Source of the DNA: CAWBLP01 sp963789495
GTDB taxonomy: Bacteria > Pseudomonadota > Alphaproteobacteria > Acetobacterales > Acetobacteraceae
Length of the DNA: 64,000 nt
Assembly: GCA_963789495.1 (NCBI GenBank)
Contig: CAWBLP010000007.1
Span: forward strand, 62,001 to 126,000
Reading direction: 5' to 3'
Part shown: piece by piece, positions 1 through 8,422 of the stretch
How the letters are laid out: each line of letters opens with the position of its first letter
How positions within the stretch are numbered: the first letter of the stretch is position 1
Notes under the pieces: generated by a model
The model's input: only the letters and a program-made list of their open reading frames with translations
Told to the model about the DNA's origin: nothing
The model's database searches: none
Translations under genes and position numbers: made by a program

Positions 1-1
1 C

Positions 2-520
2 AACCGGCCGGTCAGCGTGCGGATCTATCCGCAACGGATCGTCGTGGCGGCGGAGGGGCTGATCCTCTGCGAGCATCCGCGGATCATCGAGCGGTCGCAT
101 CATCTGCCGGGACGGACGGTGTACGACTGGCGCCACTATCTGGCGGTGATCCAGCGCAAGCCGGGCGCTCTGCGCAACGGCGCGCCGTTCGCCGACTTGC
201 CCGAGGCTTTCAAGCGTCTGCAGGGCAGTCTGCTCAAGCGGCCTGGCGGCGACCGGGAAATGGTGGAAATTCTGGCCCTGGTTCTCCAGCATGACGAGGA
301 GGCCGTGCTGTGCGCCGTCGAGTTGGCTTTGGAAGGTGGGCTGCCGACCAAGACCCATATCCTGAATATTCTGCACAGGCTGGTCGACGGCAAGACAACG
401 GCTGCTGCCGTCAACGCACCCCAGGCTTTGACCCTGAGCCGGGAACCAAAGGCCGACGTCGAACGCTATGACGCGCTTCGGAGCGGGCCCGACAAGCGGG
501 AGGCGCATGATGCGGCATGA
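2..520 (+). CDS. istA: IS21 transposase IstA, C-terminal part (partial)
   Basis: The frame is open from the first bases of the window, so the upstream DDE catalytic domain is missing here. The visible 172 residues include the RIYPQRIVVAAEG segment, the HHLPGRTVYDWRHY segment and the ALEGG..TKTHILNIL segment, all typical of the C-terminal region of IstA transposases. The stop at 518-520 overlaps the start of istB by 14 bases, the usual translationally coupled arrangement. IstA is the DDE recombinase that works with the ATPase IstB. Confidence 0.9.
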   Translation, partial: NRPVSVRIYPQRIVVAAEGLILCEHPRIIERSHHLPGRTVYDWRHYLAVIQRKPGALRNGAPFADLPEAFKRLQGSLLKRPGGDREMVEILALVLQHDEEAVLCAVELALEGGLPTKTHILNILHRLVDGKTTAAAVNAPQALTLSREPKADVERYDALRSGPDKREAHDAA

Positions 521-1283
521 TCCCGCCAGCGCCGCTATCGTGATCATGCTGCGTGGCCTGAAGATGTTCGGGATGGCGCAGGCCGTCGGCGAGCTGATGG
601 AGCAGGGGGCGCCGGCCTTCGACGCCACGGTGCCCATCCTGTCCCAATTGCTGAAGGCCGAAACCGCCGAGCGCGAAGTCCGCTCCATCGCCTACCAGCT
701 CAAGGCCGCCCGGTTCCCGACCTACAAGGACCTCGCCGGGTTCAACTTCGTCGCCAGCGAGATCAACGAGGCACTGGTCCGGCAGCTTCATCGCTGTGAG
801 TTCATGGACGGCGCCTACAACGTTGTCCTCATCGGCGGCCCAGGGACAGGCAAGACCCATGTCGCCACGGCGCTCGGTGTCCAAGCCGTCGAGCATCACC
901 GCAAGAAGGTCCGGTTCTTCTCCACCGTCGAACTTGTCAATGCGCTGGAACAGGAGAAGGCCCAGGGCAAAGCAGGCCAGATTGCCGAGCGGCTGGTCCG
1001 GTTAGACCTCGTGATCCTGGACGAACTCGGATATCTGCCGTTCAGCGCCTCCGGCGGTGCCTTGCTGTTCCACCTGCTCAGCAAGCTCTACGAGCGCACC
1101 AGCGCCGTCATCACCACCAATCTGAGCTTCAGCGAGTGGGCCGGGGTGTTCGGTGACGCCAAGATGACAACCGCCTTGCTCGATCGCCTCACCCATCACT
1201 GCCATATCCTCGAAACCGGCAACGACAGCTTCCGGTTCAAGGCCAGTGCCGCAACCACCAAAGCCGAGAGGAAAAAGCCATGA
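507..1283 (+). CDS. istB: IS21 helper ATPase IstB
   Basis: This 258-residue AAA+ ATPase is the transposition helper that assists IstA in target selection. It carries a Walker A motif (GGPGTGKTH), a Walker B motif (LVILDELGYLPF) and a sensor-1-like ITTNLSF segment. I chose the ATG at 507, which overlaps the end of istA; an upstream in-frame start at 468 would lie entirely inside istA. The frame is intact and full length for the family, so this copy may be active. Confidence 0.93.
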   Translation: MMRHDPASAAIVIMLRGLKMFGMAQAVGELMEQGAPAFDATVPILSQLLKAETAEREVRSIAYQLKAARFPTYKDLAGFNFVASEINEALVRQLHRCEFMDGAYNVVLIGGPGTGKTHVATALGVQAVEHHRKKVRFFSTVELVNALEQEKAQGKAGQIAERLVRLDLVILDELGYLPFSASGGALLFHLLSKLYERTSAVITTNLSFSEWAGVFGDAKMTTALLDRLTHHCHILETGNDSFRFKASAATTKAERKKP

Positions 1284-1372
1284 CCTGACCCGTTCTCTAG
1301 CCGAGAAACACACGCACAAGGCGGGTCAGTTCTCGGTGGAAAACCCGGGTCACATCTCAGCGGAAATCAACA

Positions 1373-2093
1373 CACCGACCGCTGGGAAACCCCACCAGCG
1401 CTCCAACATCTCTATTCCGAGCGGATGCTGCAATTGCCGGATGGCTATATCTGCTACAGCCCGCCGCCCTATGCACCCGACGTGGCTCTGTTGCCGACCG
1501 TCAGCAATGGCTATGTGACGTTCGGTTGCTTCAACAACCTGGCGAAGGTGACACCGCGCGTGGTGGCGACCTGGGCAGCCATTTTGCACCGGGTCGCCAA
1601 CGCGCGTCTGGTGCTGAAGACGCATCAATTTTCCGACGAGCCAACGGCGGCTCGGCTGCAGGCTGCCTTCGTCGCTCAGGGTATCGACCCTGCACGGGTC
1701 GAGCTGCGTGGCTCGTCGCGCCATCGCGCGTTCATGCGGGAATACAACGATATCGACATCGTGCTGGACCCGTTCCCCTATTCGGGCGGGCTTACCACCT
1801 GCGAAGCGTTGTGGATGGGTGTTCCGACCGTGACATTGCCCGGGGAGATCTTCGCCTCCCGTCACTCGCTCAGTCATCTCAGCAACGTCGGACTGACCGA
1901 TTGGGTCGCGGAGGATCTCGACTCCTACGTCGCGCTGGCGGTGACGAAGGCGGCTGATCTGGCTGCGCTGGCGGCGTTGCGTGCGGCGCTGCGGGCGCGG
2001 GTCAAGCTCAGCCCACTCTGCGATGCCCGCCGCTTCGGGCACGGCCTGGGTCAGGCCTTGCGACAGGCATGGCGGGCGTGGTGCGAGCCATGA
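1373..2093 (+). pseudogene. SPINDLY/OGT-type glycosyltransferase, 3' fragment cut by IS21
   Basis: The frame starts at 1374 directly after the IS right end with TDRW, then SERMLQLPDGYICY. That is the conserved segment in the middle of GT41 (O-GlcNAc transferase/SPINDLY) catalytic domains. It continues through VTFGCFNNLAK, LVLKTHQF, DIVLDPFPYSGGLTTCEALWMGVPTVTLPG and SRHSLS, the UDP-binding half. The N-terminal TPR and first catalytic half should lie upstream of the IS, outside the window. The first internal Met is at 1425, but translation from it could not give a complete enzyme. The stop overlaps the next gene (ATGA). In bacteria such proteins often glycosylate flagellin or other surface proteins; the target here is unknown. 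Confidence 0.87.
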
Positions 2094-2713
2094 ATGCATT
2101 TTCATCGCGAGCCTACTGGGAGGCTCGCTACCGATCTGGCGGCACTTCCGGGGCCGGCTCCTATGGCGGCCTGGTGAGCTTCAAGGCGGATGTCATCAAC
2201 GCCTTTGTCGCGGATAATGCGGTTGCCAGCGTGCTCGACCTCGGCTGCGGCGATGGCAGCTTGCTGTCACGTCTTGCAGTGTCGGATTATGTCGGGGTGG
2301 ATGTCTCCGCCACCGCCTTGGCGTCGTGCGGGGCACGGTTCCCACAGCACCGGTTCGTGCCGTTCGACGCATTGGACAGCGTGGTGCCGGCCGAACTGGC
2401 GATGTCGATCGACGTGATCTTCCATCTGGTGGAGGACAGCGTCTTCAACCGCACGATGGAAGCGCTGTTCTCGCACGCAACCCGGTTCGTGCTGATCTAT
2501 TCGAGCAACCAGGACTGCGACTGGCCTGCGCCGCATGTGCGGCATCGGTGCTTCACCAACCACGTTGCCGCGGCTTGGCCGGAGTGGCGTCTGCTCGCGC
2601 ATCTCCCCAACCCGCTTCCGTTCGACCCGGGCAGGCCGGACGACACGTCCTTCGCGGATTTCTTCGTCTATGCGCGCGGCTCAGGCGGGGGAGTGATCCG
2701 GCTGCCGCGCTGA
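2090..2713 (+). CDS. class I SAM-dependent methyltransferase
   Basis: This 207-residue protein has a Rossmann motif I (VLDLGCGDGSLL, about residues 47-58) followed by the acidic strand end YVGVDVS and a post-motif segment LAMSIDVIFHLVED, which together define a class I methyltransferase. The start at 2090 was chosen because its ATG overlaps the stop of the preceding glycosyltransferase fragment, which implies translational coupling. The late segment DDTSFADFFVYAR resembles small glycan- or lipid-modifying methyltransferases. The substrate cannot be read from sequence. Its position suggests it methylates a sugar or the same surface target as its neighbours. Confidence 0.8.
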   Translation: MNAFSSRAYWEARYRSGGTSGAGSYGGLVSFKADVINAFVADNAVASVLDLGCGDGSLLSRLAVSDYVGVDVSATALASCGARFPQHRFVPFDALDSVVPAELAMSIDVIFHLVEDSVFNRTMEALFSHATRFVLIYSSNQDCDWPAPHVRHRCFTNHVAAAWPEWRLLAHLPNPLPFDPGRPDDTSFADFFVYARGSGGGVIRLPR

Positions 2714-2785
2714 CGCGCCCGGCTTGCAGCGGCCTCAGGCGGACAGCGCGTGCAGCCTGCCGATCCCCGGTCGAGCGAGCTGCCT

Positions 2786-2930
2786 AGCCGCGCGAGCGAC
2801 TGGTCAACACGTGCGAACTGCCAACATGCGCGAGCGGCCAAGCCGCGCGAGCGACAGGTCAACACGTGCGAGCGGCCAGCCGACCCGGCCGAGCCGCCCA
2901 GCCGCGCGAGCGACCGGTCAACCCGTGCGA
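2786..2930. repeat. three imperfect 31-bp direct repeats
   Basis: Copies lie at 2786-2816, 2841-2871 and 2900-2930. Each follows the pattern AGCCGCGCGAGCGAC then NGGTCAAC then MCGTGCGA. The start-to-start spacing is 55 and 59 bases, and a degraded fourth copy follows near 2945-2990. They lie between the methyltransferase and the convergent GT4 gene, where all reading frames look like repeat translation rather than a protein. Confidence 0.85.
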
Positions 2931-3102
2931 GCGCTCTGCCAAACCGCGCGCGGGCGACCGGCAAAATCGTATTCGATGGGTCAACCCGCGCCGCCTACCC
3001 AGGCAGATCATTCGCGGTCTGCATGGGCTGCCCGGGGTGCAAGCACCACTGCCGCACGTCCCCAAGCCGGCCATCCACGATCAGCGCGGCCGGCGCGGCA
3101 AT

Positions 3103-4065
3103 TCAGGCTGCCGCGGATCGATCAGCGCCAGGCCCGGCTGCCACCTGGTCAAGCAGGCGCAGCACGGCCGCTTCCTGCCGGTGCAGGCCATAACGGTCGG
3201 CGACCCACTCGCGGTACAGCCCGGGACGCCCCGCGCGGATCAGCGCCACGGCCTCGTCGATGCTGGAGAACAGGCATTCGGTCGGCCAGAGCCGATCGGC
3301 GCCGGGGAAATCATGCACCACGGGGAACGCGCCAACGGCCATGGCCTCGCCGATATTCAACCCGAAGCTCTCATACATGCTGGTCGAGAGCAGCACGCCT
3401 TTGTCGGCGTACCAGCCCGGCATGTCGCCGACTTCGCCGTCGAACTGCACGACGCCGGTCAGGCCGAGTGCCGGCATCAGCCGCTGCAGATAGCGCAGCG
3501 TCCGCAGGTCGGTGAATGCGCCGGCAACGTGCACCGTGAAGCGGGCATCGACCTGATGCAGGCGATGCGCGATCTGGAGCAGCAGCATGGGGTTCTTTTT
3601 CGGCTCCAGGTGTCCCACCCAGCCGACGCGGAACCGATCCGGTGTACCGGCGAGGAAGCGCTGCAGGTCAATCCCATTTGGAATGACACTGGTGGATACC
3701 GTGTCCGCGATAGTCGGGAAACGTGCCATCAGTAGGTCCGCAACATCCTCGCCGACGAGGATGAGGTGATGCACCTGCGACCAGTCGACCCGACCCGGGA
3801 AATCGGTCTGCAAGGCCTCGATCGAATGCAAACGCAACACGCAGGGCCTGCCACGAAGTACGCCGGTGCGGGTCGCCCATACGGCATGATCCCAGCACCA
3901 TTCCAGCCAGACGATATCAGCCTCGGCAATGGACGCGGCCAAGGCGTCGCCGGGCGGGCTCGACACCAGCGTGACGTCGTAATGCTGCCCCAATGCCGGC
4001 AGCAACGGGTTGAGGAAGGAGTTTCGCGACCCCTTGACCCGGTCGGCCAGCAGCAAGCGCAGCAT
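3103..4065 (-). CDS. GT4-family glycosyltransferase
   Basis: The protein has 320 residues with a GT-B fold layout. The N-terminal half has an acceptor-side region (MLRLLLADRVKGSRNSF). A sugar-nucleotide side follows: VIPNGIDLQRF, RVGWVGHLEPKKNP, FTVHVAGAF and STSMYESFGLNIGEAMAVGAFPVV. The last segment carries the E-x7-E type signature of GT4 enzymes. It likely transfers a nucleotide-activated sugar in the cytoplasm to a glycan or protein acceptor. The start at 4065 is preceded by CGGAGAG. It lies 33 bases after the FlaG-like gene on the same strand, so the two may be cotranscribed. Confidence 0.88.
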   Translation of the reverse strand: MLRLLLADRVKGSRNSFLNPLLPALGQHYDVTLVSSPPGDALAASIAEADIVWLEWCWDHAVWATRTGVLRGRPCVLRLHSIEALQTDFPGRVDWSQVHHLILVGEDVADLLMARFPTIADTVSTSVIPNGIDLQRFLAGTPDRFRVGWVGHLEPKKNPMLLLQIAHRLHQVDARFTVHVAGAFTDLRTLRYLQRLMPALGLTGVVQFDGEVGDMPGWYADKGVLLSTSMYESFGLNIGEAMAVGAFPVVHDFPGADRLWPTECLFSSIDEAVALIRAGRPGLYREWVADRYGLHRQEAAVLRLLDQVAAGPGADRSAAA

Positions 4066-4098
4066 CGAACTCTCCGTCGGACAAGGTGAGGCGCGGCG

Positions 4099-4467
4099 CT
4101 ATGCCTTGTGGGCCCTTGTGGAGTGGCGCGCCTGCGTCGTCGGCGGCGCGCTCTTTTCCCCGGGGATCACCTGCGTTTGGTGCTTCGTCTCGGGCGCGTC
4201 GGTCCGACGCTGCTCCCACATGCGGTAGGCTTCCAACTGCCTCTGGCTGGGGATCGAGGTGGTGATAGCCCCGCTGTCATCGCGAAATTCGATCACCACA
4301 AGTCCCAGCGCTGCATCCAGGCGAAGCTGCGGATTGGGCATAGGGGTGGCGGCGCGCGTGGGTGGACCATGCGTAGGTGGGTTGAACAGCGTCGCACGCG
4401 ATTCGGCGGGATTTTCGCTCGCACCGGTTACCGCGGCGGCTGCCCTGATGCTGAGGTCGCTCGGCAT
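4099..4467 (-). CDS. small FlaG-like protein
   Basis: This 122-residue protein has a conserved-looking core at about residues 47-88 (LRLDAALGLVVIEFRDDSG, then TSIPSQRQLEAYR). The core resembles FlaG-type flagellar proteins in pattern: two strands, a D-x-x-(S/T)-G turn, then IPxxxxL. The flanks are low-complexity and charged. No clear Shine-Dalgarno sequence precedes the ATG at 4467. FlaG proteins are encoded beside flagellin and influence filament length. With glycosylation genes alongside, this hints at a flagellin-modification island, but no flagellin gene is visible. The family match is by eye only. Confidence 0.55.
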   Translation of the reverse strand: MPSDLSIRAAAAVTGASENPAESRATLFNPPTHGPPTRAATPMPNPQLRLDAALGLVVIEFRDDSGAITTSIPSQRQLEAYRMWEQRRTDAPETKHQTQVIPGEKSAPPTTQARHSTRAHKA

Positions 4468-4870
4468 GACATCACGGCCTGCTAATGCGGCGCCTTTCTG
4501 GCACCCTGAACAGCCTAATCTGCGCGCGGAGGGATTGAGAAAGCGTTAATCGGGGTCACGATTTGTGCAGGATCAAACCAGCCGATGTTGCTGGTGACCG
4601 GTCGGTCCATCCACCGTTGCCATGCTGACGAGGGACGGCACTCGCGAGTTTATCGATGATGCGGTCTGCGCAGGTGTGGATGGCAGGCCTGCGCCGCGTG
4701 CGCGTTCAATGAGTGGGTGGGCACGTCCGGTTGCCGACCGGGCACGTCTGGCCTGCGTCCGGTCCGGCTCGTCGGAGGCGACATCACCGCGGCCGCGCGC
4801 CGCGACCTGATTCGCGCGGAGGCCACAGTGGAGCCACAGCGCCGCCAGCAGAATCAAATCGCCGTCCGGA
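4468..4870. other. intergenic stretch without recognisable gene
   Basis: About 400 bases lie between the FlaG-like gene and the AhpD-like gene. Short open frames exist on both strands but have arginine/alanine-rich shadow composition and no family resemblance. I see no tRNA, strong terminator or repeat. Confidence 0.5.
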
Positions 4871-5446
4871 TCAGGTGCGGACGGTCCGATGGTATTCGCG
4901 ATTGGGCATCATATCCGTCGCCGAGGCCATGCGGTTAGAAAGATTGAAGAACCCAACCGTCTCTGCCAGGTCGAAGATGTCTTCCGCAGACAGGCCGACA
5001 TCGCGCAGCGCGTCACGATCGGCGTCGTCCACCAGCCAGGGCGTCGTGGTCATTTTCCAGGCAAAATCCAGCATCGCGCGCTGCCGCGAATCCAAGTTCG
5101 CCACGCGATAGTTCAGTGCCATCATCTCGCCCAGCTCCGGATCGCCGGACAACTGGCGCACCGCGGCACCATGCGCCACCAGGCAATAATAGCACCGGTT
5201 TGCCGAAGAAACGACTACCGCCACCATTTCCCGCTCCAGCTTCGACAGTCCCAACTCGGCCAGCATGATCTCGTTATACATCGCCATGAAATTACGCAGG
5301 CGTCGCGGCTTCAGGCTGTAGGTGCTGAACACGTTCGGCACGAAACCGAGCTTCTCGACGCATTTGCGCCAGATGAGCTGCAGGTCGTCGTCCAGCGTGG
5401 CCGGATCGGGAACGCCCAGCCTGGAGATATGCTCGGGTTGGGGCAT
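4871..5446 (-). CDS. peroxidase-related AhpD/carboxymuconolactone decarboxylase-like protein
   Basis: The protein has 191 residues. The motif CYYCLVAHGAAV carries the CxxC...H redox centre of AhpD-like proteins (about residues 90-97). The flanking EREMVAVVVSSANR and LDSRQRAMLDFAWKMT blocks are typical of the peroxidase-related subfamily. These proteins use the cysteine pair in thiol-dependent peroxide reduction, or act as lactone decarboxylase relatives. I chose the ATG at 5446 because GGAGGAGG precedes it; an earlier in-frame ATG at 5500 lacks this. It is the last gene of a minus-strand run with a dehydrogenase, an SDR and an ABC transporter. Confidence 0.85.
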   Translation of the reverse strand: MPQPEHISRLGVPDPATLDDDLQLIWRKCVEKLGFVPNVFSTYSLKPRRLRNFMAMYNEIMLAELGLSKLEREMVAVVVSSANRCYYCLVAHGAAVRQLSGDPELGEMMALNYRVANLDSRQRAMLDFAWKMTTTPWLVDDADRDALRDVGLSAEDIFDLAETVGFFNLSNRMASATDMMPNREYHRTVRT

Positions 5447-5590
5447 GCGCGGCCTCCTCCTATGTCCTTGGTGGATCACGTCCAAAATCGTGGCCCGCAA
5501 CGCCCGCGCCGGCTACGACACCGTGCGCCCGCCATCGCAATCCGTACCGCGGCCGGCGATGTGGCGCCGCCCGCGGTACGGACACGGCGT

Positions 5591-6571
5591 TCAGTCCAGA
5601 ACTTCCTTGTTGATGACGTTGTCGCGGTTCGGGGCGCCATCGAGCACACTCAGGATGTTCTTCGCGGTCGCGACGGCCATGGCGGCCACCGCCTCCGTGG
5701 TCACCCCGGCCATGTGCGGTGATGCGATCACGTTGCTCAGGGTCAGGAGCGGATTGCCCACCGGCGTCGGCTCGTCCTCGAACACATCCAGGCCGGCACC
5801 AGCCAGATGGCCCGATGTCAACGCCGCATGCAGCGCCGGCTCATCGATGATGCCGCCACGCGCCGTATTCACGATGAATGCGCCGCGCTTCATGCGCGCC
5901 AGCCGTGCAGCATTGAACAGCCCGATCGTCTCGGGATTCTTTGGACAATGGATGCTGACGAAATCCGCCCGCGACACTGCAGCGTCCAGATCGACGACCG
6001 GTTCGCAGCCCGCCGCCTGGATTTTCGCGGCATCGACGTAGGGATCGTAGATCAGCACGTTCATGTCGAAGCCGACGCAGCGCCGCGCGGACCGCGTACC
6101 GATGCGGCCGAAGCCGACGATCAGCGCGGTCTTGCCCGCCAATTCCATCGGCAGACCCTCATGGCGATCCTCCCATTTGCCGTCGCGCACCAGGCGGTCC
6201 ATCGCCTCATGCTTCTTGGCCAGCGAGATCATCAGGTGGAACGCCTGCTCCGCCACGCTGGTGGAATTCGCCGTGCCGGCGACCATCAGCGGCACGCGTC
6301 GCGCTGTCAGTGCCGGAACCTCCACCGCGTCATAGCCGACGCCGATGCGCCCGACCACCGCCATGGCGGGCGAGGCATCCATCTCGGTTTGCCGATACGG
6401 CGTGCCGGACAAGGCAATTCCGGCGCAGTCCTGCAGCAGCGGCAAAAGGTCGGACTGGCTGATCGTGGCGGGATAGATCACCGTCTCGATATCGTCGCGC
6501 GCCTTCAGCAGATCGATGCCCTGCGGGCCCATTGTGTGCGGCACCATCACCTTGCGGCGGTTCGTAGCCAT
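5591..6571 (-). CDS. D-2-hydroxyacid dehydrogenase (phosphoglycerate dehydrogenase-like)
   Basis: The enzyme has 326 residues. It has the NAD-binding GFGRIG motif within ALIVGFGRIGTRSA (about residues 150-163). The catalytic residues of the family are present: Arg in NTARGGIIDE, Glu in LDVFEDEP and His in SPHMAGVT. It should interconvert a 2-keto acid and a D-2-hydroxy acid with NAD(P)H. The exact acid is unknown. It lies 14 bases after the SDR gene, consistent with one operon for catabolism of an imported compound. Confidence 0.92.
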   Translation of the reverse strand: MATNRRKVMVPHTMGPQGIDLLKARDDIETVIYPATISQSDLLPLLQDCAGIALSGTPYRQTEMDASPAMAVVGRIGVGYDAVEVPALTARRVPLMVAGTANSTSVAEQAFHLMISLAKKHEAMDRLVRDGKWEDRHEGLPMELAGKTALIVGFGRIGTRSARRCVGFDMNVLIYDPYVDAAKIQAAGCEPVVDLDAAVSRADFVSIHCPKNPETIGLFNAARLARMKRGAFIVNTARGGIIDEPALHAALTSGHLAGAGLDVFEDEPTPVGNPLLTLSNVIASPHMAGVTTEAVAAMAVATAKNILSVLDGAPNRDNVINKEVLD

Positions 6572-6585
6572 GGTGGGTTTTCCCC

Positions 6586-7347
6586 TCAGAGCTTGCGTTG
6601 CAGGTTGGCGACGTAGCTGCGGTTATGCGTCGGCGCCAGCATCACCTCGCTCATCACCACGTGGCGCGGCAGGCAGGCGATATAGCGGATCAGGTCGCCG
6701 CAATCCTCCGACTGCACCATGCGCGCGCGTTCTTCCGGCCCGACCGGATTGGGGCGCTTGTCGAGGATCGGCGTCGCCACCTCACCCGGCAGAAACACCG
6801 TGGAGCGGATGCCGTTGAGGCATTCCTCCATGTTGATCGTGTGGCTCATCGCCACCACACCATGCTTGGCAGCGGTGTAGATCGGCCCGGAAAAGCCGCC
6901 GATGAAGCGGCCGGCCATCGATGCAGTGTGGATCAGCAGCCCGTCCTGCTGCGCCCGCATGAAGGGCAGCGCGACCGTCACGCAATACAGCTCAGCGGAC
7001 AGGTTGCCGTGCACCAGTTCGTCGATGCCGGCGGGCGTCAGTTTGTCCCAATGGCGGTCCGTGATGTTCAGACCGGCGTTGTTCACCAGGATATCGAGGC
7101 GGCCGAGCTTGTCGCGGATGAAATCGCCGACGCGTTGCACTTGGGCGGCGACCATCAGGTCGGCCGGCTGCACATGCGCCTCGCCGCCGGCATCGCGGAT
7201 GCGGCCCGCCACATCCTCCAGCGGTGCGGTGCGGCGGCCGGTCAGCACGATCGTCGCACCTTCCTCGGCGAGAGCAAGTGCGGCGGCCTCGCCGATACCG
7301 CTGCCCGCGCCGGTGACCCAGGCGATCTTCCCCGCAAGTTTCGGCAT
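6586..7347 (-). CDS. SDR-family oxidoreductase
   Basis: The enzyme has 253 residues. It has the cofactor motif TGAGSGIGEA (residues 11-20), NNAG, and the catalytic Ser and YTAAK (Tyr-x3-Lys). This is a classical short-chain dehydrogenase. The TGRR segment after strand 2 suggests NADP preference, which is inference. I chose the ATG at 7347 (MPKLAGK) because GGAGGGG precedes it by about ten bases; a longer in-frame start at 7389 adds an unconserved tail. It follows the ABC transporter genes on the same strand. Confidence 0.9.
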   Translation of the reverse strand: MPKLAGKIAWVTGAGSGIGEAAALALAEEGATIVLTGRRTAPLEDVAGRIRDAGGEAHVQPADLMVAAQVQRVGDFIRDKLGRLDILVNNAGLNITDRHWDKLTPAGIDELVHGNLSAELYCVTVALPFMRAQQDGLLIHTASMAGRFIGGFSGPIYTAAKHGVVAMSHTINMEECLNGIRSTVFLPGEVATPILDKRPNPVGPEERARMVQSEDCGDLIRYIACLPRHVVMSEVMLAPTHNRSYVANLQRKL

Positions 7348-7444
7348 CGGTGTGTTTCCCCTCCGGTGTGGCGTGCGGGGGGCATTCAACGGGCTTGGCG
7401 AGCGAGGGGCAAGGGCGGTGGCTCAATGGCGTGACGGGCGCGTG

Positions 7445-8422
7445 CTATCCTCGCACGTGACAGGCCACCCAGTGCTCGCCACGCGGCTGCGTAAGCTGCG
7501 GTACGTCGCGGGAACAGCGAGCCTCCGCGATCGGACAGCGCGTATGGAAATGGCATCCCGGCGGTGGCTGGATCGGGTTGGGCACGTCGCCCTGCAACAC
7601 GATCCGCTTGCGAGTCACCTCCGGATCGGGGATCGGCACCGCCGACAGCAGCGCCTCGGTGTAGGGGTGCAACGGGTTTTCGTACAGCTCGTCTGCCGGC
7701 GCGATCTCCACCACGCGGCCCAGATACATCACCGCCACGCGGTCGCTGATGTGTTCGACCACCGATAGGTCATGGGCGATGAACAGGTAGGTCAGGCTGA
7801 ATTTTTCCTGCAGGTCCTCCAGCAGGTTGATGACCTGCGCCTGGATCGAGACATCCAGCGCGGACACCGGTTCATCGCAGACGATCAGCTTGGGCTGCAC
7901 CGCCAGCGCGCGCGCGATGCCGATGCGCTGGCGCTGTCCGCCGGAAAACTCGTGCGGAAACCGGTTCAAATGTCCCGCCTGCAGCCCTACCGTCTCCAGC
8001 AGTTCCACCACCCGGTCATCGAGCGCGCGGCGTGACTTCACCAGGCGATGGATGATCAGCGCCTCGCCGATGATCCCGCGCACCGTGTGCCGCGGATTGA
8101 GCGAGGCGAACGGGTCCTGGAAGATGATCTGCATATCCCGGCGCAGACCGCGCATCATCTCGCCCGTCAGCCGCGTCACATCCTGCCCCTGGAACCACAC
8201 CTCGCCGGAGGTCGGTGCGATCAACCGCATGATGCAGCGGCCCGTGGTCGACTTGCCGCAGCCCGATTCGCCAACCAGCCCCAGCGTTTCACCGGCGGCA
8301 ATGTCGAAGCTCACCCCATCGACGGCGCGGACACTGTGCACCTCGCGTGCGAACAGTCCGCCCTTCAGCGGGAAGTGTTTGCGCAGATCGCGCACCGACA
8401 GCAGCGGTGACGCGCCGCTCAC
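7445..8422 (-). CDS. oligopeptide-type ABC transporter ATPase (OppF/DppF-like)
   Basis: This 325-residue ATPase has Walker A GESGCGKST, the Q-loop FQDPFASLNP, the signature SGGQRQR, Walker B LIVCDEP and the H-loop. The C-terminal extension NPIQPPPGCHFHTRCP is typical of oligopeptide/nickel transporter ATPases. It energises import together with the neighbouring OppD-like ATPase and two permeases. The start overlaps the stop of that ATPase gene by four bases (ATGA). Substrate identity is unknown; this family imports peptides, opines and other solutes. Confidence 0.93.
   Translation of the reverse strand: MSGASPLLSVRDLRKHFPLKGGLFAREVHSVRAVDGVSFDIAAGETLGLVGESGCGKSTTGRCIMRLIAPTSGEVWFQGQDVTRLTGEMMRGLRRDMQIIFQDPFASLNPRHTVRGIIGEALIIHRLVKSRRALDDRVVELLETVGLQAGHLNRFPHEFSGGQRQRIGIARALAVQPKLIVCDEPVSALDVSIQAQVINLLEDLQEKFSLTYLFIAHDLSVVEHISDRVAVMYLGRVVEIAPADELYENPLHPYTEALLSAVPIPDPEVTRKRIVLQGDVPNPIQPPPGCHFHTRCPIAEARCSRDVPQLTQPRGEHWVACHVRG

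Larger units (their letters stand above)
1..1372 (+). mobile_element. IS21-family insertion sequence, 3' portion
   Basis: The element contains the end of istA, all of istB and a right terminus. Two copies of a GGGTCAnnTCTCnGnGGAAA motif (about 1323-1342 and 1347-1366) form the nested terminal repeats typical of IS21 elements. The element appears to end in ATCAACA at 1372, the complement of the TGT start usual for this family. The left end and most of istA lie before the window. Immediately after 1372 the sequence resumes inside a glycosyltransferase reading frame, so the element interrupts that gene. Confidence 0.88.

Noticed and set aside
2786..2990. CRISPR array
   Set aside because: Only three imperfect units, the intervening sequences resemble one another, and there are no cas genes.
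2724..3515. Ser/Arg/Pro-rich proteins in several frames across the repeat region
   Set aside because: All frames read the same DNA repeat; none has a start, ribosome site or family character.
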